A DNA stretch of 64,000 nt. Source: Bugula neritina (Eukaryota; Bryozoa; Gymnolaemata; Cheilostomatida; Bugulidae). The position numbers and the translations under genes were made by a program. Positions 1 through 16,300 of the stretch are shown here, piece by piece; positions within the stretch are counted from its first letter, which is position 1; each line of letters starts with the position of its first letter. The stretch covers positions 1,364,001 through 1,428,000 of the forward strand of contig CAXIUT010000183.1 in the NCBI GenBank assembly GCA_964035545.1, written 5' to 3'. The notes under the pieces were generated by a model that saw only the letters and a program-made list of their open reading frames with translations, did no database searches and was not told where the DNA came from.

Positions 1-320
1 ATTGCAATATACTGTAATATACTGAAAAATGCTGTATCACACTGAAATATACTGCAATTCGCTGAAATATACTGCAACATACTGAAATACACCGCAACAT
101 CCTACAACATACTAAAATACACTGTAACATTTCGAAATACACTGCAACACATTGAATTATACTGCAACATAACGAAATATATGGTAAACTACTGAAATAT
201 ATTTTAACAAATTGAAAAATACTGCAACATACTGAAATATACTGTAACACACTGAAGTATACTGCAACATACTGAAATACACTGTAACATACTGAAATAT
301 ACTGCAACATACTGAAATAC
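1..320. repeat. Partial copy of the module at 5509-5828
   Basis: The first roughly 320 bases match 5509-5828 (offset 5,508) apart from scattered substitutions, for example ACTAAAATAC against ACTAACATAC near 111 and ACTGAAATAT against ACTGAATTAT near 191. From about 321 the sequence switches to a module resembling the one near 3130. This marks a recombination breakpoint between module types. Confidence 0.75.
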
Positions 321-969
321 ACTACTACATACTGAAATATACTGCAACGTACTGCAACATACTGCAGCATACTGAAATACACTGTAACATACTGAAATAC
401 ACTGCAACATACTACCACATATTGAAATACACTGCAACACATTGAAATGTACTGCAACATACCGAAATATATGGTAAACTACTAAAATATACTGTAACAC
501 ATTGAAAAATACTGCAACATACTGAAATATACTGCGACACCTAGCAATATACTGTAACATACTGAAATATGCTCTAGCACACTGAAATACAATGCAACTT
601 ACTGAAATTTACTGCAACATACTGAAATACACTGCAACATCCTACAATATGCTGAAATACACAGTAACATATTGAAATACACTGCAACACTTTGAAATAT
701 ACTGCAACATACCGAAATATATGGTAAACTACTGCAACATACTACAACATACTGAAATACACTGCAACACATTGAAATATACTGCGACATACCTAAATAT
801 ACGGTAATATACTGAAATATACTGTAACACATTGAAAAATACTGCAACATACTGAAATATACTGCAACACACCGAAATATACTGCAACATACTGAAATAC
901 ACTGTAACATACTGAAATACACTGCTACATACTGAAATATACTGCAACATACTGCAACATACTGAAATA

Positions 970-2460
970 CACAGTAACATACTGAAATAAACTGCAACAT
1001 ACTACAACATATTGAAATACACTGCAACACATTGAAATATACTGCAACATACCTAAATATACGGTAATATACTGAAATTCACTGTAACGCATTGCAAAAT
1101 ACTGCAACATACTGAAATTCACTGCGACACACTGAAATACGCTGCAAAATACTACAACATACTGAAATAAACTGTAACATGTTGAAATACACTGCAACAC
1201 ATTGAAAAATACTGCAACATACTGAAATATACTGTAACACACTGAAATATACTGCAACATACTGAAATACACTGTAACATACTGAAATATACTGCAACAT
1301 ACTGAAATACACTGCTACATACTGAAATATACTGCAACATACTGCAACATACTGCAATACACTGTAAAATACTGAAATACACTGCAACATACTACTACAA
1401 CATATCGAAATACACTGCAACACATTGAAATACACTGCAACTTACCGAATATATGGTAAACTACTGAAATATACTGTAACGCATTGAAAAGTACTGCAAC
1501 ATACTGAAATATATTGCGACACATCGCAATACACTGTAACATACTGAAAAATGCTGTAGCACACTGAAATACACTGCCATTCACTGAAATATACTGCAAC
1601 ATACTGAAATACACCGCAACATCCTACAACATACTGAAGTACACTGTAACATATTGAAATACACTGCAACACATTGAAATATACTGCAACATACCGAAAT
1701 ATATCGTAAACTACTGAAATATACTGTAACACATTGAAAAAAACTGCAACATACTGAAATATACTGTAACAAACCGAAATATACTGCAACATACTGAAAG
1801 ACACTGTAACATACTGAAATATACTGTAACATACTGAAATACACTGCTACATACTGAAATATGCTGCAACATACTGCAACATACTGAAATAAACTGCAAC
1901 ATACTACAACATATTGAAATACACTGCAACACATTAAAATATACTGCAACATACCTAAATATACGGTAATATACTGAAATTCACTGTAACGCATTGCAAA
2001 ATACTGCAACATACTGAAATTCACTGCGACACACTGAAATACGCTGCAAAATACTACAACATACTGAAATAAACTGTAACATATTGAAATACACTGCAAC
2101 ACATTGAAAGATACTGCAACATACTGAAATTTACTGTAACACACTGAAATATACTGCAACATACTGAAATACACTGTAACATACTGAAATATACTGCAAC
2201 ATACTGAAATACACTGCTACATACTGAAATATACTGCAACATACTGCAACATACTGCAATACACTGTAACATACTGAAATACACTGCAACATACTACAAC
2301 ATATTGAAATACACTGCAACACATTGAAATACACTGCAACTTACCGAATATATGGTAAACTACTGAAATATACTGTAACGCATTGAAAAATACTGCAACA
2401 TACTGAAATATATTGCGACACATTGCAATATACTGTAACATACTGAAAAATGCTGTAGCA
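970..2460. repeat. 902-bp higher-order repeat pair
   Basis: Sequence from about 975 recurs 902 bp downstream: the block TCACTGTAACGCATTGCAAA at about 1079 is also at about 1981. An extra ACT near 1393 (ACTACTACAAC against ACTACAAC) changes the offset to 899 for the rest, so 1442 aligns with 2341. The copies differ by several substitutions, making this an older duplication than the modules to its right. Boundaries are approximate. Confidence 0.7.
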
Positions 2461-5400
2461 GGCTGAAATATACTGCAATTCACTGAAATATACTGCAACA
2501 TACTGAAATTTATGGTAAACTACTGAAATATACTGTAACACATTGAAAAATACTGCAACATAACGAAATATATGGTAAACTAATGAAATATATTTTAACA
2601 CATTAAAAAATACTGCAACATACTGAAATATATTTTAACACATTGAAAAATACTGCAACATACTGAAATACACTGCAACACATTGAAATATACTGCAACA
2701 TACCGAAATTTATGGTAAACTACTGAAATATACTGTAACACATTGAAAAATACTGCAACATACTGAAATACACTGTAACATACTGAAATAAACTGCAACA
2801 TACTACAACATATTGAAATACACTGCAACAAATTGAAATATACTGCAACATACCTAAATATACGGTAATATACTGAAATTCACTGTAACGCATTGCAAAA
2901 TACTGCAACATACTGAAATTCACTGCGACACACTGAAATACGCTGCAAAATACTACAACATACTGAAATAAACTGTAACATAATGAAATACACTGCAACA
3001 CATTGAAATATACTGCAACATAACAAAATATATGGTAAACTACTGAAATAGACTTTAACACATTGAAAAATACTGCAACATACTGAAATACACTGTAACA
3101 TACTGAAATATACTGCAACATACTGAAATACACTGCTACATACTGAAATATACTGCAACGTACTGCAACATACTCCAGCATACTGAAATGCACTGTAACA
3201 TACTGAAATACACTGCAACATACTACCACATATTGAAATACACTGCAACACATTGAAATGTACTGCAACATACCGAAATATATGGTAAACTACTAAAATA
3301 TACTGTAACATATTGAAAAATACTGCAACATACTGAAATATACTGCGACACCTAGCAATACACTGTAACATACTGAAATATGCTCTAGCACACTGAAATA
3401 CAATGCAACACATTGAAATATACTGCAACATACCTAAATATACGGTAATATACTGAAATTTACTGTAACGCAATGCAAAATACTGCAACATACTGAAATA
3501 CACTGCAACATACTACCACATATTGAAATACACTGCAACATATTGAAATACACTGCAACACATTGAAAAATACTGCAACATACTGAAATATACTGTAACA
3601 CACTGAAATATACTGCAACATACTGAAATACACTGTAACATACTGAAATATACTGCAACATACTGAAATACACTGCTACATACTGAAATATACTGCAACA
3701 TACTGCAACATACTGCAATACACTGTAACATACTGAAATACACTGCAATATACTACAACATATTGAAATACACTGCAACACATTGAAATACACTGCAACT
3801 TACCGAATATATGGTAAACTACTGAAATATACTGTAACGCATTGAAAAATACTGCAACATACTGAAATATATTGCGACACATTGCAATATACTGTAACAT
3901 ACTGAAATATACTGTAACACACCGAAATATACTGCATCATACTGAAATACACTGTAACATACTGAAATATACTGCAACATACTGAAATACACTGCTACAT
4001 ACTGCAACATACTGCAACATACTGCAACATACTGAAATACACTGTAACATACTGAAATAAACTGCAACATACTACAACATATTGAAATACACTGCAACAC
4101 ATTGAAATATACTGCTACATACCTAAATAAGCGGTAATATACTGAAATATACTGTAACACATTGAAAAAACTGCAACATACTGAAATACACTGCAACGCA
4201 CTGAAATACACCGCAAAATACTACAACATGCTGAAATACACTGTAACATATTGAAATCCACTGCAACACATTGAAATATACTGCAACATACCGAAATATA
4301 TGGTAAACTAATGAAATATACTGTAACACATTGAAAAATACCGCAACATACTGAAATATACTGCGACACATTGCAATATACTGTAACATATTGAAAAATG
4401 CTGTAGCACACTGAAATACACTGCAACATCCTACAACATATATAAATACACTGTAACATATTGAAATACACTGCAAGAAATTGAAATAGACTGCAACATA
4501 ACAAAATATATGGTAAACTACTGAAATAGACTTTAACACATTGAAAAATACTGTAACATACAGAAATATACTGTAACACACTGAAATATACTGCAACATA
4601 CTGAAATACACTGTAACATTCTGAAATATACTGCAACGTACTGAAATACACTGCTACATACTGAAATATACTGCAACATACTGCAAAATACTGCAACATA
4701 CTGAAATACACTGTAACATATTTAAGTACACTGCAACACATTGAAATATACTGCAACATGCCAAAATATATGGTAAACAACTGAAATATACTTTAACACA
4801 TTGAAAAATACTGCAACATACTGAAATATACTGCGACACTTTGCAATATACTGTAACATACCGAAATATGCTCTAGCACACTGAAATACACTGCAACTCA
4901 CTGAAATATACTGCAACATACTGAAATACACTGTGACATCCTGAAATATACTGCAACATTCTGAAATACACTGCTACATACTGAAATATACTGCAACATA
5001 CTGCAACATACTGAAATACACTGCAACATACTACAACATACTGAAATACGCTGCAACACATTGAAATATACTGCAACATACCTAAATATACGGTAATATA
5101 CCGAAATATACTGTAACGCATTGCAAAATAATGCAACATACTGAAATACACTGCGACACACTGAAATACGCTGCAAAATACTACAACATACTGAAATAAA
5201 CTGTAACACATTGAATTACACTGCAATACATTGAAAAATAATGCAATATACTGAAATATACTGTAACACACTGAAATATACTGCAACATACTGAAATACA
5301 CTGTAACAAACTGAAATATACTGTAACATACTGCAACATACTGAAATACACTGTAACATACTGAGATACACTGCCGCATACTGCAACATATTGAACTACA

Positions 5401-8400
5401 CTGCAACACATTGAAATATATTGCAACTTATCGAATATATGGAAAACTACTGAAATTTACTGTAACGCATTGAAAAAGACTGCAACATACTGAAATATAT
5501 TGCGACACATTGCAATATACTGTAATATACTGAAAAATGCTGTATCACACTGAAATATACTGCAATTCGCTGAAATATACTGCAACATACTGAAATACAC
5601 CGCAACATCCTACAACATACTAACATACACTGTAACATTTCAAAATACACTGCAACACATTGAATTATACTGCAACATAACGAAATATATGGTAAACTAC
5701 TGAATTATATTTTAACAAATTGAAAAATACTGCAACATACTGAAATATACTGTAACACACTGAAGTATACTGCAACATACTGAAATACACTGTAACATAC
5801 TGAAATATACTGCAACATACTGAAATACACCGCAACATCATACAACATACTGAAATACACTGTAACATATTGAAATACACTGCAACACATTGAAATATAC
5901 TGCAACATACCGAAATATATGGTAAACTACTGCAACACACTACAACATATTGAAATACACTGCAACACATTGAAATATACTGCAACATACCTAAATATAC
6001 GGTAATATACTGAAATATACTGTAACACACCGAAATATACTGCAACATACTGAAATACACTGTAACATACTGAAATATACTGCAACATACTGAAATACAC
6101 TGCTACATACTGAAATATACTGCAACATACTGAAATATACTGTAACACACTGAAGTACACTGCAACTCACTGAAATATACTGCAATATACTGAAATACAC
6201 TGCAACATCCTACAAAATGCTGAAATACACTGTAACATATTGAAATACACTGCAACACATTGAAATATACTGCAACATACCGAAATATATGGTAAACTAC
6301 TGAAATATACTGTAACACATTGAAAAAAACTGACATACTGAAATATACTGCGACACCTAGCAATATACTGTAACATACTGAAATCTGCTCTAGCACACTG
6401 AAATACAACGCAACTCACTGAAATATACTGCAACATACTGAAATACACTGCAACATCCCACAACATGCTGAAATACACTGTAACCTATTGAAATACACTG
6501 CAACACATTGAAATATACTGCAACATGCCTAAATTTACGGTAATATAATGAAATATACTGTAACACACCGAAATATACTGCAACATACTGAAATACACTG
6601 TAACATACTGAAATATACTGCAACATACTGAAATACACTGCTACATACTGAAATATACTGCAACATACTGAAATACACTGAAATACACTGTAACATAATG
6701 AAATAAACTGCAACATACTACAACATATTGAAATACACTGCAACACATTGAGATATACTGCAACATACCTAAATATACGGTAATATACTGAAATATACTG
6801 TAACACATTGAAAAAACTGCAACATACTGAAATACACTGCAACACACTGAAATACACCGCAAAATACTACAACATACTGAAATACTTTGTAACATATTGA
6901 AATACACTGCAACATACTACCACATATTGAAATACACTGCAACACATTGAAATGTACTGCAACATACCGAAATATATGGTAAACTACTAAAATATACTGT
7001 AACACATTGAAAAATACTGCAACATACTGAAATATACTGCGACACCTAGCAATATACTGTAACATACTGAAATATGCTCTAGCACACTGAAATACAATGC
7101 AACTTACTGAAATATACTGCAACATACTGAAATACACTGCAACATCCTACAATATGCTGAAATACACAGTAACATATTGAAATACACTGCAACACTTTGA
7201 AATATACTGCAACATACCGAAATATATGGTAAACTACTGCAACATACTACAACATACTGAAATACACTGCAACACATTGAAATATACTGCGACATACCTA
7301 AATATACGGTAATATACTGAAATATACTGTAACACATTGAACAATACTGCAACATACTGAAATATACTGTAACACACCGAAATATACTGCAACATACTGA
7401 AATACACTGTAACATACTGAAATACACCGCTACATACTGAAATATACTGCAACATACTGCAACATACTGAAATACACAGTAACATACTGAAATAAACTGC
7501 AACATACTACAACATATTGAAATACACTGCAACACATTGAAATATACTGCAACATACCTAAATATACGGTAATATACTGAAATTCACTGTAACGCATTGC
7601 AAAATACTGCAACATACTGAAATTCACTGCGACACACTGAAATACGCTGCAAAATACTGAAATACACTGTAACATACTGAAATATACTGCAACATACTGA
7701 AATACACTGCTACATACTGAAATTTACTGCAACATACTGCAACATACTGCAATACACTGTAAAATACTGAAATACACTCCAACATACTACAACATATTGA
7801 AATACACTGCAACACATTGAAATACACTGCAACTTACCGAATATATGGTAAACTACTGAAATATACTGTAACGCATTGAAAAATACTGCAACATACTGAA
7901 ATATATTGCGACACATTGCAATATACTGTAACATACTGAAAAATGCTGTAGCAGGCTGAAATATACTGCAATTCACTGAAATATACTGCAACATACTGAA
8001 ATTTATGGTAAACTACTGAAATATACTGTAACACATTGAAAAATACTGCAACATAACGAAATATATGGTAAACTAATGAAATATATTTTAACACATTAAA
8101 AAATACTGCAACATACTGAAATATATTTTAACACATTGAAAAATACTGCAACATACTGAAATACACTGCAACACATTGAAATATACTGCAACATACCGAA
8201 ATTTATGGTAAACTACTGAAATATACTGTAACACATTGAAAAATACTGCAACATACTGAAATACACTGTAACATACTGAAATAAACTGCAACATACTACA
8301 ACATATTGAAATACACTGCAACAAATTGAAATATACTGCAACATACCTAAATATACGGTAATATACTGAAATTCACTGTAACGCATTGCAAAATACTGCA

Positions 8401-11400
8401 ACATACTGAAATTCACTGCGACACACTGAAATACGCTGCAAAATACTACAACATACTGAAATAAACTGTAACATAATGAAATACACTGCAACACATTGAA
8501 ATATACTGCAACATAACAAAATATATGGTAAACTACTGAAATAGACTTTAACACATTGAAAAATACTGCAACATACTGAAATACACTGTAACATACTGAA
8601 ATATACTGCAACATACTGAAATACACTGCTACATACTGAAATATACTGCAACGTACTGCAACATACTCCAGCATACTGAAATGCACTGTAACATACTGAA
8701 ATACACTGCAACATACTACCACATATTGAAATACACTGCAACACATTGAAATGTACTGCAACATACCGAAATATATGGTAAACTACTAAAATATACTGTA
8801 ACATATTGAAAAATACTGCAACATACTGAAATATACTGCGACACCTAGCAATACACTGTAACATACTGAAATATGCTCTAGCACACTGAAATACAATGCA
8901 ACACATTGAAATATACTGCAACATACCTAAATATACGGTAATATACTGAAATTTACTGTAACGCAATGCAAAATACTGCAACATACTGAAATACACTGCA
9001 ACATACTACCACATATTGAAATACACTGCAACATATTGAAATACACTGCAACACATTGAAAAATACTGCAACATACTGAAATATACTGTAACACACTGAA
9101 ATATACTGCAACATACTGAAATACACTGTAACATACTGAAATATACTGCAACATACTGAAATACACTGCTACATACTGAAATATACTGCAACATACTGCA
9201 ACATACTGCAATACACTGTAACATACTGAAATACACTGCAATATACTACAACATATTGAAATACACTGCAACACATTGAAATACACTGCAACTTACCGAA
9301 TATATGGTAAACTACTGAAATATACTGTAACGCATTGAAAAATACTGCAACATACTGAAATATATTGCGACACATTGCAATATACTGTAACATACTGAAA
9401 TATACTGTAACACACCGAAATATACTGCATCATACTGAAATACACTGTAACATACTGAAATATACTGCAACATACTGAAATACACTGCTACATACTGCAA
9501 CATACTGCAACATACTGCAACATACTGAAATACACTGTAACATACTGAAATAAACTGCAACATACTACAACATATTGAAATACACTGCAACACATTGAAA
9601 TATACTGCTACATACCTAAATAAGCGGTAATATACTGAAATATACTGTAACACATTGAAAAAACTGCAACATACTGAAATACACTGCAACGCACTGAAAT
9701 ACACCGCAAAATACTACAACATGCTGAAATACACTGTAACATATTGAAATCCACTGCAACACATTGAAATATACTGCAACATACCGAAATATATGGTAAA
9801 CTAATGAAATATACTGTAACACATTGAAAAATACCGCAACATACTGAAATATACTGCGACACATTGCAATATACTGTAACATATTGAAAAATGCTGTAGC
9901 ACACTGAAATACACTGCAACATCCTACAACATATATAAATACACTGTAACATATTGAAATACACTGCAAGAAATTGAAATAGACTGCAACATAACAAAAT
10001 ATATGGTAAACTACTGAAATAGACTTTAACACATTGAAAAATACTGTAACATACAGAAATATACTGTAACACACTGAAATATACTGCAACATACTGAAAT
10101 ACACTGTAACATTCTGAAATATACTGCAACGTACTGAAATACACTGCTACATACTGAAATATACTGCAACATACTGCAAAATACTGCAACATACTGAAAT
10201 ACACTGTAACATATTTAAGTACACTGCAACACATTGAAATATACTGCAACATGCCAAAATATATGGTAAACAACTGAAATATACTTTAACACATTGAAAA
10301 ATACTGCAACATACTGAAATATACTGCGACACTTTGCAATATACTGTAACATACCGAAATATGCTCTAGCACACTGAAATACACTGCAACTCACTGAAAT
10401 ATACTGCAACATACTGAAATACACTGTGACATCCTGAAATATACTGCAACATTCTGAAATACACTGCTACATACTGAAATATACTGCAACATACTGCAAC
10501 ATACTGAAATACACTGCAACATACTACAACATACTGAAATACGCTGCAACACATTGAAATATACTGCAACATACCTAAATATACGGTAATATACCGAAAT
10601 ATACTGTAACGCATTGCAAAATAATGCAACATACTGAAATACACTGCGACACACTGAAATACGCTGCAAAATACTACAACATACTGAAATAAACTGTAAC
10701 ACATTGAATTACACTGCAATACATTGAAAAATAATGCAATATACTGAAATATACTGTAACACACTGAAATATACTGCAACATACTGAAATACACTGTAAC
10801 AAACTGAAATATACTGTAACATACTGCAACATACTGAAATACACTGTAACATACTGAGATACACTGCCGCATACTGCAACATATTGAACTACACTGCAAC
10901 ACATTGAAATATATTGCAACTTATCGAATATATGGAAAACTACTGAAATTTACTGTAACGCATTGAAAAAGACTGCAACATACTGAAATATATTGCGACA
11001 CATTGCAATATACTGTAATATACTGAAAAATGCTGTATCACACTGAAATATACTGCAATTCGCTGAAATATACTGCAACATACTGAAATACACCGCAACA
11101 TCCTACAACATACTAACATACACTGTAACATTTCAAAATACACTGCAACACATTGAATTATACTGCAACATAACGAAATATATGGTAAACTACTGAATTA
11201 TATTTTAACAAATTGAAAAATACTGCAACATACTGAAATATACTGTAACACACTGAAGTATACTGCAACATACTGAAATACACTGTAACATACTGAAATA
11301 TACTGCAACATACTGAAATACACCGCAACATCATACAACATACTGAAATACACTGTAACATATTGAAATACACTGCAACACATTGAAATATACTGCAACA

Positions 11401-13376
11401 TACCGAAATATATGGTAAACTACTGCAACACACTACAACATATTGAAATACACTGCAACACATTGAAATATACTGCAACATACCTAAATATACGGTAATA
11501 TACTGAAATATACTGTAACACACCGAAATATACTGCAACATACTGAAATACACTGTAACATACTGAAATATACTGCAACATACTGAAATACACTGCTACA
11601 TACTGAAATATACTGCAACATACTGAAATATACTGTAACACACTGAAGTACACTGCAACTCACTGAAATATACTGCAATATACTGAAATACACTGCAACA
11701 TCCTACAAAATGCTGAAATACACTGTAACATATTGAAATACACTGCAACACATTGAAATATACTGCAACATACCGAAATATATGGTAAACTACTGAAATA
11801 TACTGTAACACATTGAAAAAAACTGACATACTGAAATATACTGCGACACCTAGCAATATACTGTAACATACTGAAATCTGCTCTAGCACACTGAAATACA
11901 ACGCAACTCACTGAAATATACTGCAACATACTGAAATACACTGCAACATCCCACAACATGCTGAAATACACTGTAACCTATTGAAATACACTGCAACACA
12001 TTGAAATATACTGCAACATGCCTAAATTTACGGTAATATAATGAAATATACTGTAACACACCGAAATATACTGCAACATACTGAAATACACTGTAACATA
12101 CTGAAATATACTGCAACATACTGAAATACACTGCTACATACTGAAATATACTGCAACATACTGAAATACACTGAAATACACTGTAACATAATGAAATAAA
12201 CTGCAACATACTACAACATATTGAAATACACTGCAACACATTGAGATATACTGCAACATACCTAAATATACGGTAATATACTGAAATATACTGTAACACA
12301 TTGAAAAAACTGCAACATACTGAAATACACTGCAACACACTGAAATACACCGCAAAATACTACAACATACTGAAATACTTTGTAACATATTGAAATACAC
12401 TGCAACATACTACCACATATTGAAATACACTGCAACACATTGAAATGTACTGCAACATACCGAAATATATGGTAAACTACTAAAATATACTGTAACACAT
12501 TGAAAAATACTGCAACATACTGAAATATACTGCGACACCTAGCAATATACTGTAACATACTGAAATATGCTCTAGCACACTGAAATACAATGCAACTTAC
12601 TGAAATATACTGCAACATACTGAAATACACTGCAACATCCTACAATATGCTGAAATACACAGTAACATATTGAAATACACTGCAACACTTTGAAATATAC
12701 TGCAACATACCGAAATATATGGTAAACTACTGCAACATACTACAACATACTGAAATACACTGCAACACATTGAAATATACTGCGACATACCTAAATATAC
12801 GGTAATATACTGAAATATACTGTAACACATTGAACAATACTGCAACATACTGAAATATACTGTAACACACCGAAATATACTGCAACATACTGAAATACAC
12901 TGTAACATACTGAAATACACCGCTACATACTGAAATATACTGCAACATACTGCAACATACTGAAATACACAGTAACATACTGAAATAAACTGCAACATAC
13001 TACAACATATTGAAATACACTGCAACACATTGAAATATACTGCAACATACCTAAATATACGGTAATATACTGAAATTCACTGTAACGCATTGCAAAATAC
13101 TGCAACATACTGAAATTCACTGCGACACACTGAAATACGCTGCAAAATACTGAAATACACTGTAACATACTGAAATATACTGCAACATACTGAAATACAC
13201 TGCTACATACTGAAATTTACTGCAACATACTGCAACATACTGCAATACACTGTAAAATACTGAAATACACTCCAACATACTACAACATATTGAAATACAC
13301 TGCAACACATTGAAATACACTGCAACTTACCGAATATATGGTAAACTACTGAAATATACTGTAACGCATTGAAAAG
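2330..13376. repeat. 5,493-bp tandem duplication (two copies)
   Basis: Copy one is about 2330-7825 and copy two about 7826-13320, with matching sequence running on to about 13376. Rare variants recur exactly 5,493 bp apart: GCTGTAGCAGGCTG near 2452 and 7945, the TAAGCGGTAA block near 4130 and 9623, and GAACTACAC near 5393 and 10886. In every line I compared between about 2340 and 7830 the copies are identical. Divergence begins at about 13376, where copy two reads AAAAGTACT and the equivalent near 7883 reads AAAAATACT. At the left edge, near 2230-2290, a few substitutions separate the copies. Confidence 0.85.
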
Positions 13377-16300
13377 TACTGCAACATACTGGAATATATT
13401 GCGACACATTGCAATAAACTGTAACATACTGAAAAATGCTGTAGCACACTGAAATACACTGCCATTCACTGAAATATACTGCAACATTCTGAAATACACC
13501 GCAACATCCTACAACATACTGAAATACACTGTAACATATTGAAATACACTGCAACACATTGAAATATACTGCAACATAACGAAATATATGGTAAACTACT
13601 GAAATATATTTTAACACATTGAAAAATACTGCAACATACTGAAATATACTGTAACACACTGAAGTACACTGCAACTCACTGAAATATACTGCAATATACT
13701 GAAATACACTGCAACATCCTACAAAATGCTGAAATACACTGTAACATATTGAAATATACTGCGACATCTAGCAATATACTGTAACATACTGAAATATGCT
13801 CTAGCACACTGAAATACAATGTAACTCACTGAAATATACTGCAACATACTGAAATACACTGCAACATCCTACAACATGCTGAAATACACTGTAACATATT
13901 GAAATACACTGCAACACTTTGAAATATACTACAACATACCGAAATATATGGTAAACTACTGCAACACACTACAACATATTGAAATACACTGCAACACATT
14001 GAAATATACTGCAACATACCTAAATATACGGTAATATACTGAAATATACTGTAACACACCGAAATATACTGCAACATACTGAAATACACTGTAACATACT
14101 GAAATATACTGCAACATACTGAAATACACTGCTACATACTGAAATATACTGCAACATACTGCAACATACTGCAATACACTGTAACATACTGAAATACACT
14201 GCAATATACTACAACATATTGAAATACACTGCAACACATTGAAATACACTGCAACTTACCGAATATATGGTAAACTACTGAAATATACTGTAACGCATTG
14301 AAAAATACTGCAACATACTGAAATATATTGCGACACATTGCAATATACTGTAACATACTGAAATATACTGTAACACACCGAAATATACTGCATCATACTG
14401 AAATACACTGTAACATACTGAAATATACTGCAACATACTGAAATACACTGCTACATACTGCAACATACTGCAACATACTGCAACATACTGAAATACACTG
14501 TAACATACTGAAATAAACTGCAACATACTACAACATATTGAAATACACTGCAACACTTTGAAATATACTGCTACATACCTAAATAAGCGGTAATATACTG
14601 AAATATACTGTAACACTTTGAAAAAACTGCAACATACTGAAATACACTGCAACGCACTGAAATACACCGCAAAATACTACAACATGCTGAAATACACTGT
14701 AACATATTGAAATCCACTGCAACACATTGAAATATACTGCAACATACCGAAATATATGGTAAACTAATGAAATATACTGTAACACATTGAAAAATACCGC
14801 AACATACTGAAATATACTGCGACACATTGCAATATACTGTAACATATTGAAAAATGCTGTAGCACACTGAAATACACTGCAACATCCTACAACATACCTA
14901 AATACACTGTAACATATTGAAATACACTGCAAGAAATTGAAATAGACTGCAACATAACAAAATATATGGTAAACTACTGAAATAGACTTTAACACATTGA
15001 AAAATACTGTAACATACAGAAATATACTGTAACACACTGAAATATACTGCAACATACTGAAATACACTGTAACATTCTGAAATATACTGCAACATACTGA
15101 AATACACTGCTACATACTGAAATATACTGCAACATACTGCAAAATACTGCAACATACTGAAATACACTGTAACATATTTAAGTACACTGCAACACATTGA
15201 AATATACTGCAACATGCCAAAATATATGGTAAACAACTGAAATATACTTTAACACATTGAAAAATACTGCAACATACTGAAATATACTGCGACACTTTGC
15301 AATATACTGTAACATACCGAAATATGCTCTAGCACACTGAAATACACTGCAACTCACTGAAATATACTGCAACATACTGAAATACACTGTGACATCCTGA
15401 AATATACTGCAACATTCTGAAATACACTGCTACATACTGAAATATACTGCAACATACTGCAACATACTGAAATACACTGCAACATACTACAACATACTGA
15501 AATACGCTGCAACACATTGAAATATACTGCAACATAACGAAATATATGGTAAACTAATGAAATATATTTTAACACATTAAAAAATACTGCAACATACTGA
15601 AATATATTTTAACACATTGAAAAATACTGCAACATACTGAAATACACTGCAACACATTGAAATATACTGCAACATACCGAAATTTATGGTAAACTACTGA
15701 AATATACTGTAACACATTGAAAAATACTGCAACATACTGAAATACACTGTAACATACTGAAATAAACTGCAACATACTACAACATATTGAAATACACTGC
15801 AACAAATTGAAATATACTGCAACATACCTAAATATACGGTAATATACTGAAATTCACTGTAACGCATTGCAAAATACTGCAACATACTGAAATTCACTGC
15901 GACACACTGAAATACGCTGCAAAATACTACAACATACTGAAATAAACTGTAACATAATGAAATACACTGCAACACATTGAAATATACTGCAACATAACAA
16001 AATATATGGTAAACTACTGAAATAGACTTTAACACATTGAAAAATACTGCAACATACTGAAATACACTGTAACATACTGAAATATACTGCAACATACTGA
16101 AATACACTGCTACATACTGAAATATACTGCAACGTACTGCAACATACTCCAGCATACTGAAATGCACTGTAACATACTGAAATACACTGCAACATACTAC
16201 CACATATTGAAATACACTGCAACACATTGAAATGTACTGCAACATACCGAAATATATGGTAAACTACTAAAATATACTGTAACATATTGAAAAATACTGC

